Source: Pictodentalium vernedei
Taxonomy: Eukaryota > Mollusca > Scaphopoda > Dentaliida > Dentaliidae
Assembly (NCBI GenBank): GCA_031216915.1
Contig: CM062291.1
Coordinates: 32,492,484 to 32,556,483, forward strand
Length of the DNA stretch: 64,000 nt
Direction of reading: 5' to 3'
The notes below the pieces were generated by a model. The model worked only from the letters and a program-made list of their open reading frames with translations, did not search any database and was not told the origin of the DNA. Below are positions 1-9,880 of this stretch, one piece after another; within the stretch, counting starts at the first letter, position 1, and each line of letters starts with the position of its first letter. The position numbers and the translations under genes were made by a program.

Positions 1-121
1 AAACTAATTGTTTATGATCGTTTTTTTTCCATTCTGTTTGCGAGTGCAAACATGCAGGTGTTCTGAAAATAATTCATTTTGAAATTGAGCTTGTCTTTGC
101 TTTGGACATGTAATACATTGA

Positions 122-690
122 TTAACCCTTGTTATAATGAATCCGCCATATCCACACAAGCAATTTACAAACTCAACAAAACCATATCATGATCCCTCAT
201 TGGAATGGGCTTGATGGTTCGTTCCAATCAAGGGGTCACATGATATGGTTTTGCTGGAATTTTTGGGCAAATTTTTTAGAAAAAAAAAATTAAAAATTTA
301 ATATTTATTTATTTATTTATTTATTTATTTATTGGGGTTTAAGGTCACATATTTCTGCACAATGGCTAACCACGACCATGACAGTTTTACGAGTGGAGGA
401 AGCCAGAGTACCCGGAAAGAACCACTGAGCAACTGCGAGCAACTGTCAGCTCCTCAACATACTAACTCCACACAAGCAGGGTTAGCATTGGTTGAAGACA
501 AGTGCACCATCGACGAGCAGTACGCCTTAGTACACGACGTCACCATGCCCCCACATGGGCAATGGGGGTGAAGTGTCTTGCCCAAGGACACAACGCAGTT
601 GCCGCAGGTGGGATTCAAACCGAGGACCTCTCGGTTTGCAGCCTGCACCTATACCTACTGAGCCACCGCGCCCCCTAAAAATTTAATAAT
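122..690. repeat. TTAA-type palindromic element, interrupted by a SINE
   Basis: It starts at TTAA followed by CCCTTG and has a central inverted repeat. The arms are CAAAACCATATCATG at about 179 and its complement at about 238. This is the 'ACAAAACCATATCATG' subfamily that recurs throughout the window. The right end is not recognisable. A minus-strand SINE is inserted at 304-675. Bases 1-121 and 691-771 hold nothing I recognise. Confidence 0.6.
304..675 (-). mobile_element. tRNA-headed SINE, full length, with target-site duplication
   Basis: Read on the minus strand it starts with a tRNA-like head (GCGCGGTGGCTCAGTAGG, then GGTTTGAATCCCACC as box B). A conserved middle block containing GTGTCCTTGGGCAAG follows. 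It ends in TGTGACCTTAAAC and an (ATAA)n tail at 304-335. A 13-bp duplication, TAAAAATTTAATA, flanks it at 291-303 and 676-688. The two pol III box-like segments lie in the head. It is inserted inside a palindromic TTAA element, so it is younger than that element. Confidence 0.9.
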
Positions 691-771
691 GTAAGTTGAC
701 TGATAGCCAGAAGCCAGCATAAAGCCTTCATTGAGGATGTCTACTATCCACTACTTAGACACTTACAGACA

Positions 772-1011
772 TTAACCCTTTCAACATTGGTGGTATCTTC
801 CATGCCAGTTAAATGGCATATATTGGAAGAGTCCATATCCATTATTTGGGGTAGAGCAATTAATATTTTCAACGTGCAGCCTTCAGGCTGCACGTTAAAA
901 ATATTAATTGTTCTACCACACACATTAACTTTGTAGCCATCCTACTTAATGAAATTATGACGTATCGTGTTCGTGGACCAGAAAAGCGGCCTCTTGTGTT
1001 GAAAGAGTTAA
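772..1011. repeat. TTAA-flanked palindromic MITE (family with CCCTTTCAACA ends)
   Basis: The left end is TTAACCCTTTCAACATTGG and the right end is GTGTTGAAAGAGTTAA, so the termini are inverted and TTAA is duplicated. The centre (851-916) is a near-perfect 65-bp palindrome around GTGCAGCCTTCAGGCTGCAC. No coding sequence is present. TTAA duplication is the mark of piggyBac-type or Kolobok-type transposition, but no source transposase can be assigned. Confidence 0.75.
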
Positions 1012-1154
1012 GATATCTAACACATGGGGCAGATTTTGTATATGTAGAACATTTTCTAGCAAATAGGATTACTTAGCACTTTACCCAATGTAACAGACAA
1101 AACCAGTTAGCACTATTCACAAAAATTACCATTGAATTTTCATTATTTTGTCAT

Positions 1155-1500
1155 TTTTGTGCCCCTGCCACTTTGGCGAAGGGGTATTAAGTGTTACCCT
1201 TGTCCATCCATCCGTACATACGTACGTCTGTATGTCTGTACCCAATCTGGTTTCAAGACAAGAATTTTAGTTTGACTGAATGAAATGAAACAAAATTTTA
1301 TAATGATAGTGGGCTTGGTCCGATATTTGTTGGCAGAGTTATGGCCCTTTTCTGACTTAGAAGACAAAAAAGTTGGGGTATTAGTGTCCCATGGACACAT
1401 TTGGTGGCCTGATGTATTGGTGCTATGGTTTAATAGAGATAAGATAAGATATTTATTATTCAATATCAACAAAGATAAATGGCTAGAAATGCATGCTTGG
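1155..1500. repeat. Dispersed repeat with CCATCCATCCG microsatellite
   Basis: The block holds 'CCACTTTGGCGAAGGGG', a short CCAT/ACGT simple tract and 'GGCAGAGTTATGGCCC'. Related blocks appear at 2990-3290 and 36660-36790. Similar text is common in marine invertebrate genomes. No gene is visible. Confidence 0.4.
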
Positions 1501-1630
1501 CAATGGGGGGTGGGGGGGAGTCATAGTCACCCTTGGCATTCCACTTCTTTGTCTCAAAAACATAGCTTATGACCCCTCATTGGAATGAGCACGTCCAGTG
1601 AGGGATCAAAATCTAGTTTTTGATGCCAAA

Positions 1631-1796
1631 AATGAATAAATAAAGGATATGAAATGAGTGTTTTTCTCATATAATATTTATGAAATGAGTCTAAGAATTT
1701 TCCGTTTTGGCAAGCCCAAACAGAAAATTCGGACGAGTTTCATAAATATTATATGAGAAAAACACTCATTTCATATCCTTTATTTATTCATTTTTC
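1631..1796. repeat. Large inverted repeat (about 62-bp arms)
   Basis: The left arm at 1631-1692 (AAATGAATAAATAAAGGATA onward) is repeated in reverse complement at 1735-1796 with almost no mismatch. A loop of about 42 bp separates them and itself contains short inverted pieces (AATTTTCCGTTTTGG and AACAGAAAATTC). A decayed copy of the AGGGGTCATAAGC palindrome family lies just left (1560-1615). Confidence 0.8.
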
Positions 1797-1811
1797 ACAC
1801 ACATGCACAAA

Positions 1812-2052
1812 TTAGCCACTTAGTATGACTTTTGAACCCATCACCTAACTTGAGTTGTAGACGGCACTTGGAAAAAACATCCTCGTATAACTAAAAATTT
1901 TCATTTTTTGCTTCCAAAACATAGGTTATGACCCCTCATTGGAACGAGCTCATCGAGCTCGTTCCAATGAGGGATCATAACCTATGTTTTGGAAGCAAAA
2001 AGTGAAATTATAAAAAAAAAAAGAATGGCGTTTTTCTTGTAGGTAAAAGATT
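1812..2052. repeat. Palindromic TTAA-family element, GCTTCCAAAACATAG variant
   Basis: The central palindrome at about 1907-2005 reads inward from GCTTCCAAAACATAGG to AACGAGCTC and back. The element ends with GTAGGTAAAAGATTAA, a decayed form of the GGGTAAAGGGTTAA terminus. The left terminus CACCTAAC is also recognisable but mutated. Confidence 0.65.
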
Positions 2053-2099
2053 AATACAATATAACCCACCCGAAATAGGACCGATAACGTAAATTCTCC

Positions 2100-2290
2100 C
2101 TACTGAAATTATGCAAATGAGACCCAGTTGTATTTTGTTTAGCCAATCAAATTGTCCAGTTTTGAAATTGACCAATGAAAGCTCCCAACTCTAATTATGC
2201 AAATTATGAAAATGTGGCTCAGTTGTATTTTATTCAGCCAATCAAATTGTCTAGTTTTGAAATTGACCAATGAAATTGACGGAAGGCTTT
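2100..2290. repeat. Imperfect tandem duplication with octamer and CCAAT motifs
   Basis: Two units of about 82 bp start near 2108 and 2193. Each has AATTATGCAAAT or a close variant, then AGTTGTATTTT, AGCCAATCAAATTGTC and TGACCAATGAAA. ATGCAAAT matches the octamer-factor site, and GCCAATCA and ACCAATGA resemble CCAAT boxes. No adjacent gene start was found, so a promoter role is only a possibility. Confidence 0.4.
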
Positions 2291-2678
2291 ATTTATAACT
2301 GATTAATATGAAAACAAAATATCAAATATTTGTTTTAAAGTGAACAAAACGGACGAGTCATATGATAAAATAAGTTATTCAAGAATTTTGTTAGCAAGTG
2401 TTGTCAGCCTTTCGTGTTAGGTAAAGTGTAAATATGTCTTTCTGTTTTTCTGCTGTACAGTGCTTTTTTTCCAATATGTTCTATTGCACTCCACAGTTAT
2501 GAAATATCTTATTTCTACACTTTGCCTTCTGCCCCTAAATTAACGGTAGTAGGATGTATCTAATAATTTCTCTGTTACACCTCAGGATTATATCCGTGGG
2601 TTCAGTGCTTAGATAGACCTAGGTGCGGCAAAGAAATTATTAGCTCTGACACCAGACAGAAACTCAGGGAAAGGTGTA

Positions 2679-2764
2679 CAGTAGAACCTGTCTTTAGAGA
2701 CCGCCTTTTGGGCCACACAAAACTGTTCTCTCAAGACAGTGGTCTCTCAAGACAGGTTTTACTG
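2679..2764. repeat. Short TA-flanked inverted repeat (CAGTAGAACCTG family)
   Basis: It is flanked by TA and runs from CAGTAGAACCTGTCTTTAG to CTCAAGACAGGTTTTACTG. The ends resemble those of pogo-like TA-targeting transposons. Larger members are at 54476-55230 and 55246-55406. Bases 2290-2678 and 2765-2990 show nothing else I can identify. Confidence 0.65.
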
Positions 2765-2989
2765 TACTGATCACTTTTCATTTGTTGTCATCAATCATAA
2801 AGGTGATGTTTGAGTCCTCTCAAAAACTGCTGCTCCAACTCCAATGAAATTTTACGCATGTGATGGGTACGGTGAGGCATTTTAATTCTGGTCAAATGAG
2901 GAGGTGTTGGTTGGGAAAATCGACCTCAGTTTAAAAAAAAATTAGAGCTGAGCATTTTAATATCTAAACTCTTGAAGAGATTGAGGCAA

Positions 2990-3300
2990 AACTGGATAAC
3001 ATGTGTCTCTGTCTGTCCATCCATCATGTCCTCCCATTCTTTATCTGTCTGTCTGTCCATCCATCTGTCCATCCATCCATCCATCCATCTCAATCCATTT
3101 GTTCATCCATCCATCCATTCAGTCGTCTGTCCAAACAGATTCATATCTCCACATTGAGTGAATGAACTTCAACAAAATTTGGTATGCAGTATCCTTGGGA
3201 TGACCCTCTTTGACCACATTTGAACAGAATTGCTCACACTATTTTCACCAGCGCTGTGGCCCCTACTTTGTCAAATTTTCAGTGTTTTTAATTCATTTAT
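2990..3300. repeat. CCATCCAT/CTGTCTGT simple repeat inside a dispersed repeat
   Basis: A run of CTGT, CCAT and CCATC units spans about 3003-3140. It is followed by 'TTCAACAAAATTTGGTATGC', which recurs at 36770-36790. It is a low-complexity block without coding capacity. Confidence 0.6.
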
Positions 3301-3504
3301 GCTTCATTGGTTCAGCAAGTGGGGTTTGAATTGCCTTCAGTAATAGCTCACGTTTTTGTTTTCCGGTTCGAAAAACTGAACTGCAAGACCCAGCAAAAAA
3401 AACTGCCAAATGGTTTTACTATGTTTATGCATGAGAGGAAAATGGACTAGTATCCGCTATGGACTCTCATCACTTAGCCTGTCTGGTTGACCCTTTACCC
3501 TGTC

Positions 3505-3762
3505 CGGTTGACCCGTTACCCAGTGCAATGGCCAAAATCGGCCAGTGCTATTCACAAAAATTGGTAATTAATTTTCATTATTTTTTTTCATTTTTTGTCT
3601 CAAAAACATAGGTTATGACTCCCTCTTTGGAACGAGCTCGACGAGCTCGTTCCAAAGAGGTGTCATAACCTATGTTTTTGAGAGAAAAAATGAAAAAAAT
3701 TAGTTATTCAGGAAATTTGTTTGCAAGTGATGTCTGCTTTTCATGTTAGGTAAAGGGTTAAG
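3505..3762. repeat. Palindromic TTAA element (GTCTCAAAAACATAGG subfamily)
   Basis: The left end is a decayed GTTACCCAGTG and the right end is TTAGGTAAAGGGTTAA. The central palindrome at about 3585-3695 is built on GTCTCAAAAACATAGGTTA. Both arms carry the change CTTTGGAACGAG and CTCGTTCCAAAG relative to the commoner CATTGG and CCAATG, so the two arms changed together. Confidence 0.8.
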
Positions 3763-4124
3763 GGGTGACTATGTCATGTTCTCATTGCCACATTTTCTTC
3801 ATTATTTACTTATCCACTGGGTCCATATAGGTCCCAGGTGGCCTACACTGCAGATAATATCCATTTCAGGGCCTCCCATGTAGACTGATAGAGATAGTGG
3901 CTACCGTGTAGTCTGGTAGTTATAGAGGCTACCATGTAGTCTGTGGTCTGCAGGAGCCATGATCACTGACTGGGAGAGGGGCTTGAGAGTCTCTGAATTA
4001 AACAAGAATTTCTTCCACTGGGCTGATCATGGTTCAGGCCGGGGGTGAAATTTTTGTTTTAATTGGGAAAAAGACTCACATCCATGACTCTAGAGGCTTT
4101 TAGAGAGCCAAAATGAAGCGCAAA

Positions 4125-4222
4125 AAGAAAACTTGTGGCTTGTGGAACTAGGGTATCAAAACAGGTGTCCTGGTGCTTCGCCATGACACCTGTTTTTGAC
4201 ACCCTAGTTCCACAAGTCACAA
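4125..4222. repeat. Near-perfect palindrome, about 90 bp
   Basis: The arms are CTTGTGGAACTAGGGTATCA at 4137 and its complement ending near 4217. They meet at GGTGTCCTGGTGCTTCGCC. It probably marks the centre of another non-autonomous element whose ends I could not place. Bases 3763-4124 show only short duplicated phrases (GTAGTCTGGTAGTTATAGAG) and no gene. Confidence 0.7.
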
Positions 4223-4237
4223 ATTTAATAAATATGA

Positions 4238-5046
4238 TGAGCGCGGTGGCTCAGTGGTAGACTGTTGGACTTCTATGCTAGAGGTCCTGAGATTGATCCC
4301 CGTCTTGAACTACCCACATTGTGTCCTTGGGCAAGGCACTTTATCCCGGTTGCCTACATGGGGGCATGATGACGCCGTGTATGAAGGCGTACTGCTCGTC
4401 GATGGTGCACATGTCTTCAACTGCTGTAACCTTGCCTGAACAGAGTTAGAATGTTGAGCTGACAGTTGCTCGTTGATGCTCCGGTTTCCTCCACCTGTAA
4501 GGCTGTCACGGTCACGATTCTGGCTGAAACGGTTGGCTTATTTTCACAACTGACTAACCGAGATCTATAACCGGTTAATATCTGGTTATCCGTAGCCATT
4601 ATTTCACTGAATCTGGGATCAAAACTATAGGAATTGGAAAGCAGTATTCTCAGAAACTATTCCGTAGTGTGTATACAAACGAACGTTGTCGAGTACTTGA
4701 CGATGTTCGTTTGTATACATACTACGGAATAGTTTCTGTGGTTACTCAGTACTCACGGAAATTGCCGATCATTAACTAAGTCTTGAAGCTAACGACGATT
4801 ATTTCTCAATATATACAATGTGACTTTGAGGTGTAATCTATCGTAAAGGAGAAGCGGCAGATTTACTATGTTTTAACCGGGAAATGACGATCACTATCGA
4901 TATTTTGGATAACCGGTTGACGTTTTTTCAAATCGGTTAGGTAGGTAACTGGTTTCAAACCAGTTATCCGGTTAACCATTTCAGTACTAGTCACGATTAG
5001 CTATGGTGCATAAGTATTTGACCTTAAACACCAATAAATAAATAAG
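4238..5046 (+). mobile_element. tRNA-headed SINE interrupted by a hAT element
   Basis: The head is GAGCGCGGTGGCTCAGTGG with box B GAGATTGATCCCCGT. The middle block GTGTCCTTGGGCAAGGCAC follows, and the 3' end is TTTGACCTTAAACACC with an ATAA tail. The body is continuous at both sides of the insertion at 4520-4990 (TCACGATT duplicated). The flanks AATATGAT and AAGTATGAT look like its own target-site duplication. Confidence 0.88.
4520..4990. mobile_element. Non-autonomous hAT-like element with 8-bp TSD
   Basis: The 8-bp duplication TCACGATT is at 4512-4519 and 4991-4998, and intact SINE copies elsewhere in the window show the empty site. The ends are imperfect inverted repeats: CTGGCTGAAACGGTT against the complement of AACCATTTCAGTACTAG. 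At the centre (about 4647-4735) is a long palindrome, AACTATTCCGTAGT to ACTACGGAATAGTT. There is no transposase. Confidence 0.85.
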
Positions 5047-5512
5047 TATGATATAACTCAAGACTAGATGTCTGTCAACTAGTGATTGTGTAGAAAGTTT
5101 CTGATATGGAGTAAAATAGAATTCTCGCAATGTAATTAACTCTGCCTGTGTCACAGTGGTACAATGATGGTCCAGTTATTCCTGTTGTGCATATGAAAAG
5201 GGTCTTTGGGAGTATTATCTCTATCTCTGTGGTGCGTGCATAATTTTATCTCCTGATGAATTTGGTCGATTTCCTCGATAGGAAGGTTAACCCTCTCCGA
5301 TGAGATGGGAGGGAGCCCCCCTCCACCCCCCTTAGCCCCCACCCTTGCACCCATGCAGTTTGTTAGTGGTAGTGTCTCCTGTGTTATCTAAATGTTACAG
5401 AGACATCCATATTTTCTCTGCTTTGACTACAAAATGAGAAGTACTCCAGTGGATAGAATATGATGGAAAAACTTTACAGGGAAAGTTACTGCTTTCTTAA
5501 TGGTAACATTTT
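5047..5512. other. Unassigned intronic sequence
   Basis: No recognised repeat, exon or RNA gene was found. A short C-rich tract sits at about 5318-5350. Confidence 0.5.
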
Positions 5513-7090
5513 TAGCTCAACTTTGGCGAAGCCAAATTTGAGCTTATGCCATGGCCCGTCGTCCGTCTGTCCGTCAACAATTGGATACGGTTCGGGCTAG
5601 AGGCCGTATTTATGAACCAATCTTTTCGAAACTTCTTGGGTACCTTTGTTATGACCATGGGACGAGAACGAGTGTTTTTGGGTGCGGTCCGAAATTCAAG
5701 ATGGTTGCCAGCCACCATTTTGTACAGACGATGCAGAAATCTGTTTTTTGTACAGAACTTCCATATGAAAGCTCTGATTTGAATAATTTTTTGTTTGAAT
5801 GTTTAGTACCATGGGATACATCACATATAATACGTGTTTTTTTCTCGTGCGTAAATTATGCAAATTAGACTAACTTTGATGTTTTTAGGTGTAACTTTCA
5901 GCACTGTAAGTGCAAATGCCAATACGGCTCGGGCTAGAGGCCGTATTTATGAACCGATCTTTAAGAAACTCCTTGGGTACCTTTGTTATCACCGTGGGAC
6001 GAGAACGAGTGTTTTGGGGTCCGGTCCGAAATTCAAGATGGCCCATGGCAGCCATTTTGTACAAAATTTGGTGCAATCAGATTTTTGCACAGAACTTCCA
6101 CATGAAAGTGCTGATTTGAATAATTTTTTGTGTGAATGTTTAGTACCATGGGATACATCACATATAATACGGGTTTTTTTCTTGTGCAGAAATTATGCAA
6201 ATTAGATGAATTTTGATTTTTTCAGTGCTACTTACACACAGTAAGTACACATGTCAATAAGGCCCGGGCTAGAGTCTGTATTTATGAACCGATCTTCACG
6301 AAACGTCTTGGGTACCTTTGTTATCACCTTGGGACGAGAACGAGTGTTTCTGGGTCCGGTCCAAAATTCAAGATGGCTGCCAGTGGCTATTTTGTACCAA
6401 AATTAGGTCTAATCAGTTTTTTGTACACAACTTCTATACGGCTCAGGCTAGAGGCCGTATTTATGAACCGATCTTTACGAAACTTCTTGGGTACCTTTGT
6501 TATCACCGTTGGATGCAGAACAAGTGTTTTGGGGTGTGGTCCGAAATTCAAGATGGCCACCAGCAGCCATTTTATTCCAAAATTAGTGCAATCAGTCTTT
6601 TATACAGAACTTCTGTATGAAAGTTCTGATTTGAATAAATTTTTGTATGAATGTTTAGTAACATGGAATACATCACATATAGTACAGGTTTTTTTTCTCG
6701 TGCAGAAATTATGCAAATTAGATGAACTTTGATTTATTCAGTGCTACTTATACACTGTAAGTGCACATGTCAATACGGCTCGGGCTAGAGGCTGTATTTA
6801 TGAACCGATCTTCACAAAACTTCTTGGGTACTTTTGTTATCACCTTGGGACGAGAACGAGTGTTTCTGGGTGCGGTCCAAAATTCAAGATGGCTGCCAGT
6901 GGCCATTTTGTACCCAAATTAGGTCCAATCAGTTTTTTGTCACAACTTCTACGCAGCTCATATTTGTGAACTGATCTTCACGAAACTTCTTGCGTACCTT
7001 TGTTTTCACCTTGGGACAGGAATGAGTGTGTTTTGGGGTGCCTTTGTTATCACTGTGCTATGAGAACAAATATTTTGGGGTTCAGTCAGA
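5513..7090. repeat. Degenerate tandem repeat, unit about 335 bp
   Basis: The phrase CGGGCTAGAGGCCGTATTTA recurs at about 5596, 5930, 6264, 6440 and 6780. Each is followed by GGGTACCTTTGTTATCACC, AAATTCAAGATGG and often AATTATGCAAATTAGA. Complete units are about 334 bp, and copies near 6440 and 6960 are internally deleted. The block opens with GCTCAACTTTGGCGAAGCC. The reading frames across it do not share a conserved protein, so they are by-products of the repeat. Confidence 0.8.
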
Positions 7091-7722
7091 CCCACTCTGC
7101 ATGGGACTCAAAGATTTTTTTCTAGTTTAGCATCTGACTGTCACCCACCTTTACAATACTTTACCTATACATTTGTTACAGGCAACGGTCAGTATTTATG
7201 TACAGACCATTACAATACTTTATATGTACCTTTGTTATCAGGTCATTACCTAGATGTTTGTCATTGCTGTGTCACATACTATACATGTACATGTCTTTGT
7301 CTTGACAAGTTGAGCTACAGTGTCATTGACATTTTCATTTAAATATTCTGTACTTGGTGAACAGCTTTTAGTGAACCACACAAGTGGAAAGAATAACACT
7401 TTTGCGAATGTTTTTCTAAAAAAATGTTGTGTTTCTGACTTTTTTTCATCAAAATCTTCAACAGTCCGATCAGATCAGATGGTATAAAAATGGGCAGACA
7501 GGTCTGGAAAAAGTCTGGAAAGATGTTTGGAACTTTTACTTCCTGCTCAGTGTATGAACCCTGTGTTGAGTGAGTTTGGAAGGAGGACGACTTGGGAGTA
7601 AGAGAGAAAAAACTAGAGGTCTAGAATAATGCAACAATAAATTTAATGTACATTGGAAGAAAAATATGAAGGAAAGCCTAAAAAAAAAGAAAAAGTGACT
7701 GCCATCAACAAATTGTGTGGGG
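7091..7722. other. Unassigned intronic sequence
   Basis: No exon matching the missing IMP3 N-terminus, RNA gene or repeat family was recognised here. Confidence 0.4.
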
Positions 7723-7974
7723 TTAACCCTTTACCCAATATAATGGCCAAAACCGGCCCGTGCTATTCACAAAAAATCGCCAATTAATTTTCATTATTTT
7801 TTCATTTTTTGTCTCAAAAACATAGGTTATGACCCCTCTTTGGAATGAGCTACTTAAGCTCATTCCAATGAGGGGTCATAACCTATGTTTTTGAGACAAA
7901 AAATGAAAAAAATTACTGCTTCAAGAATTTTATTTGCAAGTGTCGTCTGCTTTTCATGTTGGGTAAAGGGTTAA
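7723..7974. repeat. Palindromic TTAA element, complete copy
   Basis: It is bounded by TTAA at 7723-7726 and 7971-7974. The termini are CCCTTTACCCAATATAA and the complement of GTTGGGTAAAGGG. The central palindrome, about 110 bp, uses the GTCTCAAAAACATAGG arm. Here the loop-proximal arms are GGAATGAGCT and AGCTCATTCC, both changed from the common GGAACGAGCT. Confidence 0.88.
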
Positions 7975-8216
7975 CCCTTTACAAATGTACACAATATGTA
8001 AATTTATTATTTTTATTATTGTTTTTTCGAATTTTTCTAAAACATTTCAGCTAAATGATATCATGTGATCCTCACTGGAACAAGCTTGATGAGCTTGTTT
8101 TAATGTGGGGATCACATGATATGGTTTTGTTGAAATGTTTTTGAAAATATTTATTTTTCAGCTGCTCAGTTTGTAAATTACGTGGGTGGATACATCCAAT
8201 TTGGTAGGTAAAGGGT
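7971..8216. repeat. Second palindromic TTAA element sharing the same TTAA
   Basis: It starts on the TTAA that ends its neighbour and belongs to the ATATCATGTGA subfamily. The arms centre on ACAAGCTTGATGAGCTTGT. The right end GGTAGGTAAAGGGTAAA has lost its TTAA. The head-to-tail arrangement shows that one element landed in, or used, the TTAA of the other. Confidence 0.75.
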
Positions 8217-8490
8217 AAAACCTGTACCTAACACAACAGCACAAAATGGCCAACAGTTCTCACAGAAATCCTCAATCAAATATTTAAAAAAAAAATTGTG
8301 TCTCAAAAATATTGTTTTTGAACCCCCCCCCCCCCCCCCCATTGAACAAACTTGTTGAGCTCATTCCACTGAGTAGTATTAAGCTATAACTTTTTCAATG
8401 AAAAAAATGAAAAATTCTACTTTTTAGCAAATGGTTTGGCAAAATGTGCCGTCTACTATTCTTCAGGCTAGGCAATGGATTCAACATGTG
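8217..8490. repeat. Decayed palindromic element with a long poly-C tract
   Basis: Remnants of the family (ACCTGTACCTAACAC, AACTTGTTGAGCTC) flank a run of about 17 C residues at 8324-8340. Poly-C or poly-G runs of this size recur at 9600, 9731, 17923, 29010 and 37760-37840. Confidence 0.5.
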
Positions 8491-8657
8491 AAATTTGCCA
8501 ATAGAAATGCATCAGAAATGTTTTGTGCAGAAAGAGTTAATTTATCTTGGGCGTGCAGCAAACTTCTGTAGGTATCTTTAATTCATAATTTATCTTGGGA
8601 TGCTGCAAACCTCAGAATGGATGTTTATTTCATTTCCAAGTTTTCTATTTGTTTCAG

Positions 8658-8732
8658 GCATGTGCTTGGTTTAATTCCCACCAAGAAAAGTTTATCATCG
8701 GCTGACACTGTTAATGCCACATCGTTCTGTAG
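8658..8732 (+). CDS. IMP3: IMP3 exon (start of the visible part), encodes HVLGLIPTKKSL...NATSFC
   Basis: The acceptor TTCTATTTGTTTCAG ends at 8657 and the donor TGTAG|GTAAGTA follows 8732. The first base completes a codon from the missing upstream exon. Then come 24 codons, HVLGLIPTKKSL followed by SSADTVNATSFC, and two bases of an Arg codon. This matches the family segment YALGLVPT... through VTASSFCRRR, just before and into the S4 RNA-binding domain. The last ~24 bases of the exon plus the donor are the template of the minisatellite that follows. If the true donor is skipped, the frame meets TAA at once (AGG TAA), so use of any later decoy donor would truncate the protein. Confidence 0.93.
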
Positions 8733-8822
8733 GTAAGTATATATAAGATGTTTAGCTGTGACTCAGTTAATGCCACATTGGTCTGTAAGTAAGTATATAA
8801 TTTGTTCGTCTATCACTGGCAG
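8733..8822 (+). repeat. First degenerate unit of the exon/donor-derived minisatellite
   Basis: Directly after the true donor the sequence repeats GTGACTCAGTTAATGCCACA, then TGGTCTGTAAGTAAGTATA. This is a copy of the exon end and donor. The next copy begins at about 8810 with GGCAG and is cut at its TTAA by the element at 8823-9884. Confidence 0.85.
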
Positions 8823-9022
8823 TTAACTCCTTACATGCTGCTGAGGATATTTCTGCCCAGGACATAAAATCTCTTGCCATTACAATTAGTAAAATTTGAA
8901 GATATTTAACCACATTTCCCTCTGTGAATTACATAGACTTTTTGACCAGTGTTCTCTTAACCCTTTCGTGCCTTGTCGCCGTGCGCTGTGCCACGGTAAA
9001 CTGACACTACAAACCCGTCGAC

Positions 9023-9502
9023 ATGTTGCGCGCCGATGGCATAGTAATGCATCTACTCTCACCACAGTCGACGTGTGTTATCTCATTCAGTTCACAGAAG
9101 AAATTTTCATGCCCGAATGAATTTAGAGTTATTTCCCTTAGTTGCTGGCTACAGTCCTGGCGCAAATTGCACCAGAATCACAGTAATTCCACGGATGAAT
9201 ATCGCTCTAATGATAGCGATGTGGAACAGGATTCTGCAGTACAGTCTGGCTCAAATCAAGCTGACACGCATGACACTACTATGAGTGCTGGACGTTCAGA
9301 TGATGTTGCCAGTAATAATCCAGATGACGGAAAGAGTCCTTCAACGTCTGGAATAGGACTGGCCAGTAGGAAGCGACTGAAAAAGAAATGCTGGTCAGGG
9401 ACATGGCAGAGGGGGGCTTGCGTGGACGAGGAATTTTTCAATAGGAAAAATGCACAGATTTTGTTCCCCTACATACCCCATGTTCTGAAGCTGAGAAGAT
9501 GA
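9023..9502 (+). pseudogene. Acidic ORF fragment, possibly a piggyBac transposase N-terminus
   Basis: This 159-codon frame has an Asp/Ser-rich stretch (residues about 58-110, with NSTDEYRSNDSDVEQDS), then a basic patch RKRLKKKCW. It stops at LKLRR. An acidic, poorly conserved N-terminus followed by the DDE domain is usual for piggyBac transposases, and the TTAA ends fit. No DDE domain follows, so the identification rests on context. The true start could be an internal ATG. It could equally be an unrelated open frame. Confidence 0.3.
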
Positions 9503-9752
9503 ATCTTGACTTACCTGACAATCCAAATGAATGGAATTTTGTACACCTTTATCTAAAATACAATATAATTCCAAAATGAACCCCAATATCCCAAGTCGGG
9601 GGGGGGGGGGGGAGGGGGGGGGAAGATAAATCTTGACTTACCTGACAATCCAAATGAATGGAATTTTGTACACCTTTATCTAAAAGACGATATGATTCCA
9701 AAATGAATCCCAATATCCCAAGTCGGGGAAGGGGGGGGGGGGGGGGGGGGGG
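9490..9752. repeat. Two-copy direct repeat, about 125 bp, each ending in a G tract
   Basis: AAGATGAATCTTGACTTACC through CCCAAGTCGGGG occurs at 9497-9600 and again at 9623-9727. The first copy ends in about 18 G and the second in about 22 G, broken by an A. The G tracts could form quadruplexes. The length of such runs in an assembly is unreliable. Confidence 0.8.
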
Positions 9753-9785
9753 TTGCTGAGTTGCGAAAGGATTAAGCGAAGTTTT

Positions 9786-9862
9786 CATGAATTTTTCATC
9801 AAATCTAGTCATGGCTGCTTTGCAGCAGCCATGACTAGCTTTGATGAAAAATAGTTTAAGCT
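9786..9862. repeat. Palindrome within the TTAA element
   Basis: The arms TTTTTCATCAAATCTAGTCA and TGACTAGCTTTGATGAAAAA meet at GGCTGCTTTGCAGCAGCC. This is another element-internal, nearly perfect palindrome. Confidence 0.8.
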
Positions 9863-9880
9863 TACTCAGCAGGTTAAGAG

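Larger units (their letters stand above)
8957..9775 (+). mobile_element. Nested TTAA-flanked element with a piggyBac-like ORF remnant
   Basis: The ends are TTAACCCTTTCGTGCC and GTTGCGAAAGGATTAA, imperfect inverted repeats with TTAA on both sides, as in piggyBac elements. It is richer in GC than its surroundings, contains an open frame at 9023-9502, and ends in a duplicated block with G tracts. Most of a transposase is missing. Confidence 0.6.

Noticed and set aside
5546-6732. Several overlapping ORFs containing MNQSFRNFLGT or similar
   Set aside because: Each comes from one unit of the 335-bp repeat. The frames are not maintained between units and match no family.
8555-8657. Possible IMP3 exon just upstream (GTGCAGCAAACTTCTGTAGGTA)
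   Set aside because: The phase and residues do not fit the segment expected before HVLGL. The phrase is part of a local duplication (TTTATCTTGGG...).
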